This document shows, in pieces, positions 1 through 11,124 of a stretch of 64,000 bases of DNA. The DNA is from Trileptium ribeirensis (Eukaryota > Nematoda > Enoplea > Enoplida > Thoracostomopsidae). The stretch lies in assembly GCA_030248225.1 (NCBI GenBank), contig JASANE010012680.1:16248-80247 (forward strand). Direction: 5' to 3'. Position 1 is the first letter of the stretch, and each line of letters starts with the position of its first letter. Position numbers and translations under genes: made by a program. Under the pieces are notes generated by a model that had not been told where the DNA came from, did no database searches, and saw only the letters and a program-made list of their open reading frames with translations.

Positions 1-104
1 CAATTTCAAAGTACTGAACAGTTCGACTTTACCCGCGATGCTGAGCAAACTGATGCCGCTATAGTTTGCACATTCTTTGCCATCTCCTTTTATTTAAATA
101 GGAG

Positions 105-735
105 AGCAATAGCAGCACATTTTAAATCTTTGAGCGCCGAGCCCAAGTCCCAAAGCTTCCACATTAACACGATGTAAGAAAGCGATAGCAGAACATTTTA
201 AATCTTTGAGCGCCGAGCCCAAATCCCAAAGCTTCCACAGTAACACGACGTAAGAAAGCGATAGCAGCACATTTTAAATCTTTGAGCGCCGAGGCCAAAT
301 CCCAAGGCTTCCACAGTAACACGATGTTAGAAAGCGATAGCAGCTCATTTTAAATCTTTGAGCGCCGAGCCCAAGTCTCAAAGCTTCCACAGTAACACGA
401 TGTAAGAAAGCGATAGCAGCACATTTTAAATCTTTGAGCGGCGAGCCCAAGTCCCAACGCTTCCACAGTAACACGATGTAAGAAAACAATAGCAGCACAT
501 TTTAAATCTTTGAGCGCCGAGCCCAAGTCCCAAAGCTTCCACAGCAAAACGATGTAAGAAAGCGATAGCAGCACATTTTAAATCTTTGAGCGCCGGGCCC
601 AAGTCCCAAAGCTTCCACAGTAACACGATGTAAGAAAGCGATAGCAGCATATTTTAAATCTTTGAGCGCCGAACCCAAGTCCCAAAGCTTCCACAGTAAC
701 ATAACACGGTGTAAGAAAGCGATAGCAGCTTCGTT
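105..735. repeat. 76-bp tandem array, about 8 copies
   Basis: A unit of 76 bp containing AAATCTTTGAGCGCCGAG and AAGCTTCCACAGTAACACG recurs about eight times with a few percent divergence. Because 76 is not a multiple of 3, one strand shows overlapping open frames that recur every 76 bases; these are by-products of the repeat and not genes. The last unit carries a short ACATA insertion. Confidence 0.95.
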
Positions 736-1630
736 AGAGTATTTCATAAGACTTACACGAGACACGAGTTTATAATGGAGTGGAGTGGATAATCATAGAC
801 TCGTCCACTGCTACAACATATATACTTTAACATGCAATCGGTGCTGTAATGCGATGAGGAGCGTAGCGTAAAAGTTTTATGGTGGTTGCATGATTCTCTA
901 TTAACTATAGCCTACGTGGTCCTAGGGGTGTTTAGTCCACCGTAGATTACACACGAACTGCAGCAAATATTCAGACAATATTTATCATACTTTTTCACTT
1001 TTAATACTTTGTCCGCTTACGCCTTAGACCTTGACTAGTTACACCACTTAAGTAGATAGTTTTTATTTCCTCTAGTATAATACAACAAATTACAAACCAA
1101 ACCCATAAGACTCAAACGACTGAACCGTGCTTACCTTAACGGCACAGCTTTTGAGACCGACTACGGCCCTGATCTAAGTGCGCAACCACTTAAATAAACT
1201 TTCTAAACCTGATCTCTTGGAATTCAAATAAAACCTAGTTCTAAACTTTCCCTAACCCGTTAATTTTTAATATAATTGCTGCCAACCTGGTTATAAATTC
1301 TTAGAATTGTGAAATTCGTTCTCTAAGATAAATTTCAATGTATGCGTTAGCGAACCCCTTTTTATGAAATTCTCGAAATAACCTAACTCATAACAAATTT
1401 ACGATTTTCAAGAAAATTCAGCAGAAATACACTTACATAACCGTAATGTGAGTGCTATGAGTAAGGCACCCAAGGGCTACACTCAAATTCGCTATGTAAG
1501 CGAACTATAGCGCCGGCACATAAATTGCAACATTTTAAGTTCTTTTAACTTTAAATCGTAAAATCTTTTAAACATAATAATTTTAAGAACCTATAGAATT
1601 CTTATGGCCAGAAATGACAGAGGGGGTGAG
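736..1630. other. no recognisable feature
   Basis: AT-rich DNA. I see no open frame, RNA gene or repeat here on either strand. Confidence 0.6.
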
Positions 1631-1904
1631 GTCTGTGACTTCTTAACGGGTGGGTCAATTGTGGCCAAATTTGGTATGGATAATCTACAACGTGCTCAAT
1701 CAAGGTTGGCATAACAACCCATTATATCTATTTCATCTCCGCTGCTAGTTATGACCGTAATTATACCGTCTGTGACTTCTTAACGGGTGGGTCAATTGTG
1801 GCCAAATTTGGTATGGATAATCTACAACGTGCTCAATCAAGGTTGGCATAACAACCCATTATATCTATTTCATCTCCGCTGCTAGTTATGACAGTAATTA
1901 TACA
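1631..1904. repeat. 137-bp direct duplication (2 copies)
   Basis: Two almost identical head-to-tail copies, 1631-1767 and 1768-1904, both starting GTCTGTGACTTCTTAACGGG. The only differences I see are near the end, CCGTAATTATACC against CAGTAATTATACA, so the duplication is recent. Confidence 0.95.
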
Positions 1905-2269
1905 ATTTCACAAACAAGAATCTACCTTGCTATGATAGTTACAACTTCAAAACTACACAACTTAAAATTTCTTATAATAGTTTATGCAACAGCCAACAAC
2001 AATTATGAAACAAAAACTGTTCCTATGCATATGTCTCATACGTTACATTACGCATATAAACGTGTCACCCAAACTACATTACGCATTATTCAACAACAAC
2101 TACGCGGCGCGTTATACATATGACAAGGTGACTAAGATGACGCAGAAATTTATTACGTTTCCCACGGAAATTTTCCCACAATAGTTGCGTATGAAATACA
2201 CATAAGGTGGTAGTATCAGATAGTAGGAATAAACTATTAAACGAGGATTCAATACGTCACAATACTAAG
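1905..2269. other. no recognisable feature
   Basis: AT-rich sequence. Short open frames on the plus strand have no coding character. Confidence 0.5.
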
Positions 2270-2400
2270 CAAAAATGTGAGCATTAGGCTAAGCCAAGCT
2301 ACTCATATATATGCCTTACACTAAGCGCAAAACTAGGTCGGGTGGCTGCCGCCACCCCCTCCTCCAACCCCCTGCACTAAGCCGGTTTTTAAACGATACA
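2270..2400 (+). repeat. TAAGCC-rich dispersed repeat, degenerate copy
   Basis: Carries GCATTAGGCTAAGCCAAGC, then GGTGGCTGCCGCCACC and CCCCTGCACTAAGC. The same block order occurs at 32190-32410 (inverted), 33800-33870 (partial), 56850-57050 and 59125-59310. Confidence 0.6.
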
Positions 2401-2479
2401 TCGTTGCGCCCCTCTGCTTGAACTGGACGAATGACCATAGGTGTCGAAGGTCCGGCGTGTTACGATGGTAAATAGTCCG

Positions 2480-2700
2480 CGGAAGAGGTCATTTGAAGGG
2501 GAGGTCCTCAGGACGTAAACTTCACGCCCACATTTTTGGCAAATTTTTGCCAATTTATTTTATCCCAATTTGGCTAAAATTTTTCACATCGCGTGGCGGG
2601 GCGGGGGTCCAAATGCTTCAGAAGTTTAAGAATAAATATGAATTGGGTGTCCGACCCTTAGGGGGTAACCCCTACCTCCCTATCGACACCGATGGTTAAT
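2480..2700. repeat. GCCAAAAATTT dispersed repeat, copy 1
   Basis: A GC-rich shoulder (GAGGTCCTCAGGACG) next to a run of TTTTTGGCAAATTTTTGCC motifs. The same architecture is seen near 5270, 26480, 47570, 54590 and 55265. Looks like a non-coding dispersed element; no terminal repeat could be fixed. Confidence 0.6.
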
Positions 2701-3771
2701 GATGTAACAGCGAATTTAATAGATTCGGGCTCCTGCTTCTTCTCAACGGTGCCAAGATGTTCATTATTCAATTATTTAACTTCTTTTTTCTGTATATATA
2801 CAAATATAGTCGCTGTATTCGCTTAAATCACAGTTATCCATAGAGGCAGAAGAGCTTTCCCACCTTCAGAATCAGACCCAAACATCCCCTCGCTTTTCGG
2901 CGAGCTGCAGGGTCGTGATATATTTTTAGAATTCTGAGAAAATTGGGGAAAATTTTTGAAAAATTGACACATATAAGAAAAAAACTTATGAAAATATTAA
3001 AGGTCTTTTCCTTGCCCCAAGGTCTTGCTCCTCCTGTGCTAAACCATCTACCGTCTGAGCCAACAGACATCTGATGCCTATGACTTAAATCAAATATAAT
3101 CTCATTCAAAGTTATATTATTTCTAACGAAGTTTTGTGCCGCAAACAATTAGATAATCAACTGCTTTTCTTTTCAAACTATCCCCAAACTAAATCTCAAA
3201 AAAATCAGCCAGATATTTTTTCATTTTTGCAAGTTAAAGCAAAACACTTGACTAACATAGATAAATCTTAATCTTATATATTCATCATCAAGCAGTTTTG
3301 TGGAAATGACTAGATGGCTTTGTATAGTTAGCTCCTTTACAAAGATATAAAATGTTCCCGTTTGGTGTGAAATACCCTGAAATCTTGGTAGCGCTTATTC
3401 GTGGGTACCTGTATGGGGCAGGAAGCTCTGTCATTTATGGTATAGTTTATTTTCTATAGTAGGGGCTGTCTAAAGGGCTATGTTAGTGAGTATCAGTCCG
3501 AAAAACGATGCTGTAGCAAAGGTCATGGGATGGGGGTCTGGCCAATTTTACAACTTAAGCGGGAAATATTCCGTTTAAGTTAGCTGGTTGTACGGAAGGG
3601 GGTACGCAGGGGCACAGCACGCTATTGAGAAGTGAAAGGGCCGCTCTAATGTGGAGAGGAAGAGAGACGAAAATGGAGGGGTGCCCCACTCATCCTCTCC
3701 CCCCGTGCTAGGTGATGAAAGTGGGTCAGTTTTTTTGTCGTGTAGCCAGGGTAGAAAATTCCAATGGCACT
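2701..3771. other. no recognisable feature
   Basis: Mixed-composition sequence with G-rich patches near 3530-3720. A 104-codon minus-strand open stretch (2834-3148) is low in complexity and shows no family motif. Confidence 0.5.
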
Positions 3772-3965
3772 GAATTAACTATTGCGAAGATAAATGCAGA
3801 CGAATAGTACAGTCAATAATGATGAACTTCCAAAGCTTCCTATATAGTCTACAAGTTGTGGGCTCCAGGCGTATGAAGGAAGACTTTGTGTCCACAGATG
3901 CGGGCTTTGTCGCTTTGCAACGAGCTTCAAGGATCGGAGGAATAGCTCCGAAGCAGCTCATTAGC
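3772..3965 (+). CDS. short open segment, possible terminal exon
   Basis: An uninterrupted plus-strand frame of about 63 codons between stops. It includes the stretch MKEDFVSTDAGFVALQRASR and ends ...PKQLIS before TAG. Amino-acid composition looks protein-like, but I recognise no family. The only acceptor I can offer is a weak GAAG near 3787. It could be an exon of a gene to the left or chance. Confidence 0.2.
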
Positions 3966-4099
3966 TAGTAAAACGTAACTTTCAACCTAGCTTTCGATGC
4001 TCGACCAATTAATATTCATGAAATGCAAATTAATTCAGGACGTAAAGGTTTAACTTTTAACTGAAGGACGAGAAGGATGTAAATTATTGATAGAAACAA

Positions 4100-4232
4100 A
4101 CAAATGCAGAAATACAAGACCCCTAAGCTATTGTCTATTGGCGAATCTAATTTTGACGGGATTCCGGCACCCTTGCCAATACATTTATGCATACATATTT
4201 GCGTATTTATGCATACATTTATGCATTCATAA
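4100..4232. repeat. short CATTTATGCATA-type simple repeat
   Basis: Repeats of CATTTATGCATACAT and variants between 4180 and 4230, embedded in AT-rich sequence. Confidence 0.5.
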
Positions 4233-4249
4233 AAATTGACAGTTGTAGC

Positions 4250-4445
4250 TATTAGAAGCGAGAACGAGCCGAATTTTTCAGGCTCGGCTCTGCTCCACTC
4301 AAATTTTAGTCGGCTCTGGTTGGCTCGGGTCGATTTAATCGGAAGTCGACTCGGCTTGGCGCAAAATTTCAACTCCTGTTCAGCTCGTTACAAGTTAGTC
4401 TCGGCTGGGCTCGAAAAGTTCGAGGATTTAAATTGGATATGGCGG
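4250..4445. repeat. GGCTCGGCTC dispersed repeat, copy 1
   Basis: Begins GAGAACGAGCCGAATTTT and contains many TCGGCTC/GGCTCGG blocks spaced by AATTTT. A second diverged copy lies at 25548-25745 with the same opening. Confidence 0.7.
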
Positions 4446-5265
4446 ACGTAGACGGACAAATGAACATAAAAATGGATGTAATCTAACATACTTGACAACC
4501 TAGTTCGCTCTTCGACGTAAATAACTTTTGCAACAAAGTAACACTTGTAAAATCGCTTACGTTTCGGGGAAGCGAATTTTACAAAATGGTGAGGAACTAT
4601 AAGATATGCAAACATACGGTTGGACTGCAAGTTGAGATATCAGATACGAAGTGCCAATCCCGATCATATTAGACTTACTGAAAAGCATTACAATCCTCAG
4701 GTTTTTCTAGTTAAATGTCTGCAGTACGTTGTAAGTGATGTCATAACAATGGGCTATACCAATAATGGTTTTTGCACTACTACACTCAGGCCATATTCTT
4801 AGAACGCAAAATCAAGTCACACTCGTGTTACTCAGCACCAAACTATGACTCTACTACATTATTTCCAGCTTTCGACATCAATGTCCATTTTTCTGCTGTG
4901 GCCCGATCATAACAACTATGTTGCATTGGAAAGCAATTGCGAACACATAATTTGGACTCTGTAATCCTTGGGTTTCTATTTATTACATACATCGTACGCA
5001 GTTGTATCATAACTATTTTTTGGAAAGAGAACTCCATCGCACCATTCTACATAAATATTTCATGATACAATATTGGGTGCGAATCTGTCAAAAATGACAT
5101 TGAAATTGGCTATCTAGGTTTGGAATTCTAATGATTCTCCACAGTCCTAAATTTGCCAATCTAGGAGATACATCAGAAAATTTAATGCCATTCGCGTCAC
5201 TTCTACGAGGCTGTTCAGAAAGACATGTATGACCATTTTTATCGATATTTTGGATTGCGGTTGTA
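4446..5265. other. no recognisable feature
   Basis: Short open frames in both directions with no motif or coding composition. No repeat seen. Confidence 0.5.
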
Positions 5266-5530
5266 ACCAAAATTCCAGAAAAAGACATTCCTCGTTTATG
5301 GGAGGGGTTGGTGACAAAAAGTTGACGATTTATTCAATCTCACATTTTTGCCAATTTAACCCCGTTTTTTTGCCAAACTTCTTGTCAAATTACCTCCTAT
5401 TTTTGCAGCAATTTAAACGGGAGGGGGGCGGAGGGCCGTAGGAGAGGTGCGGAGCCTCATGCGGAGGGATAAGACGGTACACTAAAGGCGGTAGACCAGG
5501 GCCTCGAGGGGTCCTAAGGTTTAAAAAGTA
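5266..5530. repeat. GCCAAAAATTT dispersed repeat, copy 2
   Basis: TTTTTGCCAATTTAACCCCG and TTTTTTTGCCAAACTTCTTG blocks followed by a G-rich shoulder (GGGAGGGGGGCGGAGG), matching copy 1 in layout. Confidence 0.6.
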
Positions 5531-5867
5531 GCAATCTAAACTCTTGCTTCGGCATATATGCTATATATTATATACTATTATTTGTCAACTGATATTTTTT
5601 GTTGCCATAGGCTCGACCAATTTTGAATATTTTATGTGCGTCTTGTAAAGCAACTTACGTTTGACTAGAATTATATAAGTTTGAAAGCTTTTAAAAATTA
5701 TATCACCTTCAAAAAGTTTAATGTATAATCCAGGTAGACAGTCAAATATATACAATTTATAACTATTAAGGGTCTTAAAACGCTTTACCGTGGTACTCCT
5801 GATTTTAATACAACACGTGCTTTTGAAGGGAAATTATGACCATACGTATTTTATAACATTACTTGTA
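5531..5867. other. no recognisable feature
   Basis: AT-rich, with TATA-type microrepeats near 5560-5580. Nothing else seen. Confidence 0.5.
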
Positions 5868-6105
5868 ACACAGCTTATATAGTTAAGGCCGTGCATCAAA
5901 TTGACTTAACGCACGGTTAGCTAAATTAGCTGTATTACAAGTCAGATGTAGCACAGCCAGGCGTGCGTCAGGTGATTTGTAAGCACGGTTGTGTTGTTTA
6001 ACTCGTTCAAACTCGTGCTGACGCCCTCGTCTGAACTCGTCACAACCGTGCGTACAAATCACTTAACGCACGATAGCTGTGCTACAACTATTACATGAGT
6101 TATAA
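5868..6105 (+). repeat. ~240-bp palindromic repeat (MITE-like), left copy
   Basis: Its core is a near-perfect hairpin: GTGATTTGTAAGCACGGTTG pairs with CACAACCGTGCGTACAAATC about 50 bp further on. Outer segments with TAACGCACG and GTAGCACAGC also pair across the centre. An inverted copy lies at 15486-15740, about 90% alike by eye. Confidence 0.85.
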
Positions 6106-6134
6106 CATCACAATGCTGCATTAATAAACGTACG

Positions 6135-6925
6135 TTATTTTAACAGAGAAAGTTTTTTATATACAAAAGCTTTAAAGCAGTTTATAGTTGTACACGTATA
6201 GTTTATATCGGCTAATGCCATGCACAAAAACTCTTGTAATAATTTAGACCGTGACACAGTGTCAAAAGTCTTTGCATAATCTATGTAAATTGTGTCGACT
6301 GAGACATCAGGATCAGCTATTGCTGACCAATTAATCTCGCATTTTAGTTTTTGTGTACACATGTAACGTCATTTCAGAAATCTATTTTATATTCGTTAAT
6401 TAAATTATTGATCACAACATATTTTTAAAGCATCTGCTATTATGCATTCTCTAGCGTTCTACATATTGAAATAAGTGAAAAAGACCTGCAATTTTGTGAT
6501 TGGACGGGTTACCGTTTTCAAAGATAGGAGTAACCATACCATGTAACCACAGTTTTGGTAAATACCCGTTAAAAATGACTGTTCAAAGATATGTGCAAGT
6601 GATACACTAAGTACTCGATGTAATTTTTATGAAAAATTGGTTAAATCTCTCTGGAGAAAAGTTCAGTTTATTTTCTAGTTATAGAAGATGATACGAAACC
6701 AAAACTGGGTTGAAAGCTATCCAATTAAACTAGCTTGAAATTATTTTTTGATATATTCAGTGAATTTCCAAAATTCGGCGATATTCAAGAAAACACACTT
6801 TCGAAATTATCAGCCAATATGTTACAACGCGACTCATCATCAATTACAGATATGTCTTCACTATTTTTGAAAATCCTAACATGTCCATGTACATTGCGGC
6901 GATTGGTAAAACACATCTAAATAAG
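6135..6925 (-). pseudogene. CR1/Jockey-like LINE reverse transcriptase remnant
   Basis: Remnant of a non-LTR retrotransposon polymerase, the enzyme that copies element RNA into DNA at the insertion site. The minus-strand frame at 6362-6135 carries VDTIYIDYAKTFDTVSRSKL, a clear match to the RT block with the first catalytic Asp (usual form YIDFxKAFDxVxHxxLL). Upstream (6925-6735), NSEDISVIDDESRCNILADN followed by FESVFS matches the linker before the RT domain (usual form DDxEKAxxLNxFFxSVF). The segment between is interrupted by several stops and frameshifts. No YADD block follows, so the element is 3' truncated or decayed. Inactive. Confidence 0.8.
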
Positions 6926-7036
6926 CTCTTGCTTTCTGCTTAAGGTGTCCAGATGGTGCAACTACGAGATTCGACAGCGCTCTCATGGCTAACATTGGAT
7001 TGGCGGCTACAAAAACTCAGCCATGCACTCTACGTG

Positions 7037-7244
7037 CTACATCTTGTCACATGCTGACGCCCTTGCATGATCGTATGTGAAAGCGATAGTTCTAGTTGTA
7101 TGTATTTCCAACGCCTGTAAACTGGAAGCACGCAATCCCGAAGTAACAACACCTAAGTGACTTTGACGTTTTACGGGATCATCTGTATCGGCTAGTTTTG
7201 GCACTCTTGGTTGACCATTTAAAGGTCTCACAATAGCATGGGCT
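7037..7244 (-). other. unresolved sequence between LINE and gypsy remnants
   Basis: A 64-codon minus-strand open frame without a recognisable motif. It may belong to the decayed gypsy element next to it. Confidence 0.3.
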
Positions 7245-7636
7245 CTAAATTATGCGATCTGCGATATGCGGTATGCGATCTGAAGTTAAAATCCGAATGG
7301 TAATACCTTGTTCGCTTAGTTGAAGTTGAGTGCCGTCGCAACTTTGAACTGTCTTGGGTTCTTCAAATGTAAAAGTGTTAGCGTACCGTCTGTAGTAACT
7401 CACAGCGCTCCACACATCGAACCACCACTGAAATTTCGCCACTGGAGGTACTTGAATTTTTCACTCTGGTCTTGCTTCCAAATAAATAATCGTCTTTTGT
7501 TCAATGCGCATGACTCATCAAAACAGGAACAGTGTGAGATGTCGCCTGATGTAGATTCAATCACTGACTGCCCATGATGACACTTATAGATATTAGTTAC
7601 CGTTAGTGCACTGTTTGTAACTTCAAATTTCTTCAA
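7245..7636 (-). pseudogene. Ty3/gypsy-like aspartic protease remnant
   Basis: The minus-strand frame has WWFDVWSAVSYY followed by a segment ending SCDGTQLQLSEQGITIRI. This fits the start of a retropepsin, which normally reads (F/V)DTGSAVS, then a variable strand, then an (S/N)G-x-x-L-x-L-x-G-x-x-x-I turn. Here the catalytic DTGS is DVWS, so the enzyme would be dead even without the surrounding breaks. Retropepsin cleaves the Gag-Pol polyprotein. No RT or integrase follows; the neighbouring sequence is already a LINE. Confidence 0.5.
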
Positions 7637-10059
7637 ATACTAGCAGTGTATTCCACCAGCTGGCCAGCTCCAGACCAAAAAATTTCTTCGTCATTTACGC
7701 CTACCATACTTGTTAAACTCCCAACCGTACATTCTTTGAATTTTCTTCTCATTTTTTCACTTTCCTCAGCTGAAACAGCCTCATTTTTTTCTAGATGTCC
7801 GTTTGGGATTTTCGTCGATGAAAAAAATATGTAAAGTTTTCTACTTATGCTGTTGCTTTTGAACATAACCATGTTTGCCTAACAATGTGGATCATGTTTT
7901 TTCGAACAGTTTTATTTTTTCTTTAACTGAGGTTTCAGATACGTTCAGATACGTGCGTAGCCGCAGGTTTACATGGTTGTGAATCAGACATCCGCCGACT
8001 TGTCGATGATTACACTTTTGACACAACGGTAGATTTTACGTTACATCACTGCCTGCTAGAACTACAGCAGTTGCTGAAATTATAATTAAAGTCAACAGCA
8101 GGTTACGCGTATTTGAAGGCTGGTTTTGAATGTTCCTGTCGATGAATTCGTGTATGATACACCGTTTGTTGATTTTGTTCGTCGTGTAACGGCAGTCTGC
8201 TGCGGTACACTCGCAACGATTGTTGCCCGCTTGAAGCTTGAGTGATCTTTCCTTCCGATGCGGCTTATTGGCTTGAGCCTTTTATTGTTCCTGACTTATA
8301 ATCTTCTCTGCTTCTATCCTCGACAATGTATTTCTTAGTCTCACATTTTCGTGAAAAGGACAGCGTAGATCTTCCTGGCGTAACTTCCCACCCGTTTACA
8401 CCATGGTACTGTCAACAGTTTGAGTCTGTGACACCACCTCGTTATTCCGCCGTTCACATGCTTCGTGTTCTCTTCAAATTTTGTTTGTGTCGAATCAACT
8501 CGCATACGTAATTCCGGTTGCTCTTCCTCTCTCACCTGTTCGGCAAAATTTCCACGAATCATCTGTTCAATTTTATATTGTCAAATCAGGCACTCGGATA
8601 ATGGCTCACTTGGATATTGTTCGCATTCGAGTAAATTTTCAACATCATCTGCATTGCAACTGAACATCTGTAACTGATTATCTATCCGGGGTATAGATAA
8701 CGAGTTCAACCATCGTTGGCTATCATAATGTCTATGACTTCGTAACAAAGGTGTCACAAAGTCTTCCGCCCTGAAGCTGAATGAATGAGCCAATTTTAGC
8801 GTTTCGTAATTCAATATGTAAGGGCGTCTGCAAGTGATGAGGGATAGATTTGTTTCGTTGAGAAATACATGGCCATTTTCCAAAATATCGTGCTGGATTG
8901 CAGATGTCTAGGGACGAAGTACGCAACATTTCATCCGTCTCAGGAAATATTCTACGAGATCATCAGGAACTTATCTTTGTTCAATGACGTTATACCAATA
9001 AACGTGCTTTGTCGTCAAGTTCGCACATTGTAATACTGCTTTAGTCCGACGGAAACAATGCTCAATATTTCGGTTGATCGGTTAAATCGATGGCCAATCA
9101 TATCCGCCATTGCCACTAATCGTGGTCAAATCATTTATTCCACAGTGGATAACGATTACTAGAGACTACAACTGGAGCTTGCTGTGATGATCGCAACATG
9201 TCTTCCAATAAAATATCTACATCTTTGATTTGAGCGTCAATTTAATGGTGCACACTATTAGATGGTGTCTCCGGTACGTGGAGCAGCTGCGAATCTCCTA
9301 CAAACGCAAACAACGCTTCAGTACATTTGTTCATATACACGCTAACGTTCGACGAAATCGACCTCACCGACTTTACCGCATCAGATAAATTATGGCCACT
9401 ATCGGTTGGCTCCCTTTGTTATTCGGCTTCCTCGGTTCTAAAGTATTCATCTGTTGTATATTCAGTTGTCCTCGTTCAATGCAATAGTGTTCATCATTCA
9501 CCCCAGATTCACTAATAAGTACATCGAGAGTCATATTTTTCTACGAACCCCTATCGTCTGGTCGTTACTACGATTCTACCTTCTGCTGGATTTAATTTGC
9601 ACTTGGAACTTGGCTCCATACTGCTTGAAATTCTCTTTTTCGTTTGATTGGGAGTTACTGCGATTATGAGTAAGCGTTTAGGAATGAATTTAACTTTTCG
9701 GTCGTCCTCAACGGCGCTCGACAGCTTGGTCTGATGATGCGTTATTATATTCAGTATATTCTGTGCCAAAATTTGATCAGTCATATCTGTACTAAGAAAA
9801 GATGTCAAACACGGATTATCTGTTACAATAGCACTCTCAACTGAAATGTTTGTAGTAGCGACTTCGCTAGACGGTTTAGGAATTGGTACATGCTGCAGTA
9901 CATTGGCTGACCTAGCGTGCTAGTTTACGTAGTTGGATTGAAAGCGCTTTACCTATTTGGCACAGTAGTTACTGTTATGCGAACGCGAGACAGTTGGCAC
10001 TGCGTGCGCTGTTGCGATCGACATTCTTCAGTACGATGTCCTGGCTTTTATGATATCCA
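7637..10059 (-). pseudogene. decayed interior of the gypsy-like element (unresolved)
   Basis: Sequence between the nucleocapsid-like knuckle and the protease-like segment. Several minus-strand open stretches (for example 8581-8883, 9551-9808) have mixed composition but no motif I can name. Higher GC than most of the window and one orientation of open segments suggest it belongs to the same old retroelement. A nested insertion is also possible. Confidence 0.3.
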
Positions 10060-10135
10060 CAATAACTGCGTTCATGGCGATAGTACGACAGTGCAGACTC
10101 ATGTATCCTGACTTACCGCAGATTTGGCATATCGG
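10060..10135 (-). pseudogene. retroviral-type zinc knuckle of Gag, degenerate
   Basis: The minus-strand frame reads CQICGKSGYMSLHC, which matches the spacing C-x2-C-x4-H-x4-C except that the His is Tyr. Zinc knuckles bind element RNA at the end of Gag. Its place downstream of the gag-like segments supports the assignment. Confidence 0.6.
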
Positions 10136-10328
10136 GTGTCTAGAAAGTGTAAAATTTTATCGACCATATACCTGAATGCGCTGCTGAGCTGAGAGTTTGC
10201 GGTGCATAAATACCATCGCAATCGGACTACCCCACGTGAAACGCTGGTGTCGTAGGTTCAGCGAGCGGAGCTGGCTGCTATTTGTCTAACTTCTGTAATA
10301 TGTGTTCTAGCAACTTAATAGCCTGAAC

Positions 10329-10577
10329 CTAGAAACCGCCCCAAAGATATCTGTCGAGCGAGCACACTTCTAAGTTTGTCTCATTGATATGCTGATCTAC
10401 CACATTTACTGCGAGTGTGCTATCCCATTCCGCCTTCGGTTTTGTTTCAATACTTCCCGCAGCTAATATCGCTTCAGCCATTGTTCTTGGACCCATTAGT
10501 TCAACTTCTGCGCGGATGCGAGGATGTAAATATGCTATATATTTATTGCGGAAATTCGATTGTCTTTCAAACGCCAT
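10329..10577 (-). pseudogene. Ty3/gypsy-like Gag (capsid C-terminal part) remnant
   Basis: The 82-codon frame includes YIAYLHPRIRAEVELMGPRT and then MAEAILAAGSIE. This fits the Retrotrans_gag signature FLxGLRPxIRxxVxxxxPxTLxEAxxxAxxxE that closes the capsid-like domain. Gag forms the particle of LTR retrotransposons. It lies between an upstream gag segment (10920-10745) and the zinc knuckle, in the order expected on the minus strand. Confidence 0.7.
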
Positions 10578-10744
10578 TCGTCGTATAACAACGTGTGCGC
10601 CAATTCTATAAGTGCCTGTGTGTAATGTCTTGCTGTTTCAATACTTCGTTATGTCCGGATGTCATATTTATCGCTGATGAAACGTTTTCGATCGTCTGTC
10701 ATCAATTCTCGTTCTAATCTTGCAACCAGCATAATATAATTCTA

Positions 10745-10925
10745 CTTAACGTCACCAGGGAAGCCATTGTATACGAATTTATAGCAGGCTAAATCCACGC
10801 TAAGCAGAAGCAGCTTGTTACATACAGGACAACCATTCTCTTGAAATATTATTTCGAATTCATTCTGTCGCCAGCTTTGAAAATCTTCCGATTTGTCGCC
10901 GTTGAAAAGCGCTGTTGGCATATTT
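10745..10925 (-). pseudogene. Ty3/gypsy-like Gag (N-terminal part) remnant
   Basis: A minus-strand frame of about 57 codons includes LFNGDKSEDFQSWRQNEFE, like the FxGxxxEDxxxWxxxFE block that starts the Gag capsid-like domain. It ends at TAG, so it is out of frame with the next segment. Confidence 0.6.
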
Positions 10926-11124
10926 GGTACGCAATGAGTGATTTCAATAAGTTTTGCACACCTGGAAGTAACTCACCGGTGCCGGAACTGCTCAGCTTTT
11001 TATCTATTAGCACTTTTTTGTTTACGATAGAATCGGCGTGTTGCTTTAAACTCACGTCGGTGATATGCGCCAGTTGAATGATCGAAGTATGGTTCTGCTC
11101 GATTGATAATTCGACTCCAGTCAA

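Noticed and set aside
274..765. Series of overlapping 74-87 codon minus-strand ORFs
   Set aside because: They recur exactly every 76 bp and are the translation of the tandem repeat.
2834..3148. 104-codon minus-strand ORF
   Set aside because: Phe/Ile/Lys-rich with no motif; likely chance in AT-rich DNA.
10660..10710. Hammerhead ribozyme core (CTGATGA at 10670)
   Set aside because: No GAAAC core or matching stems nearby; the tandem arrays also lack the core.
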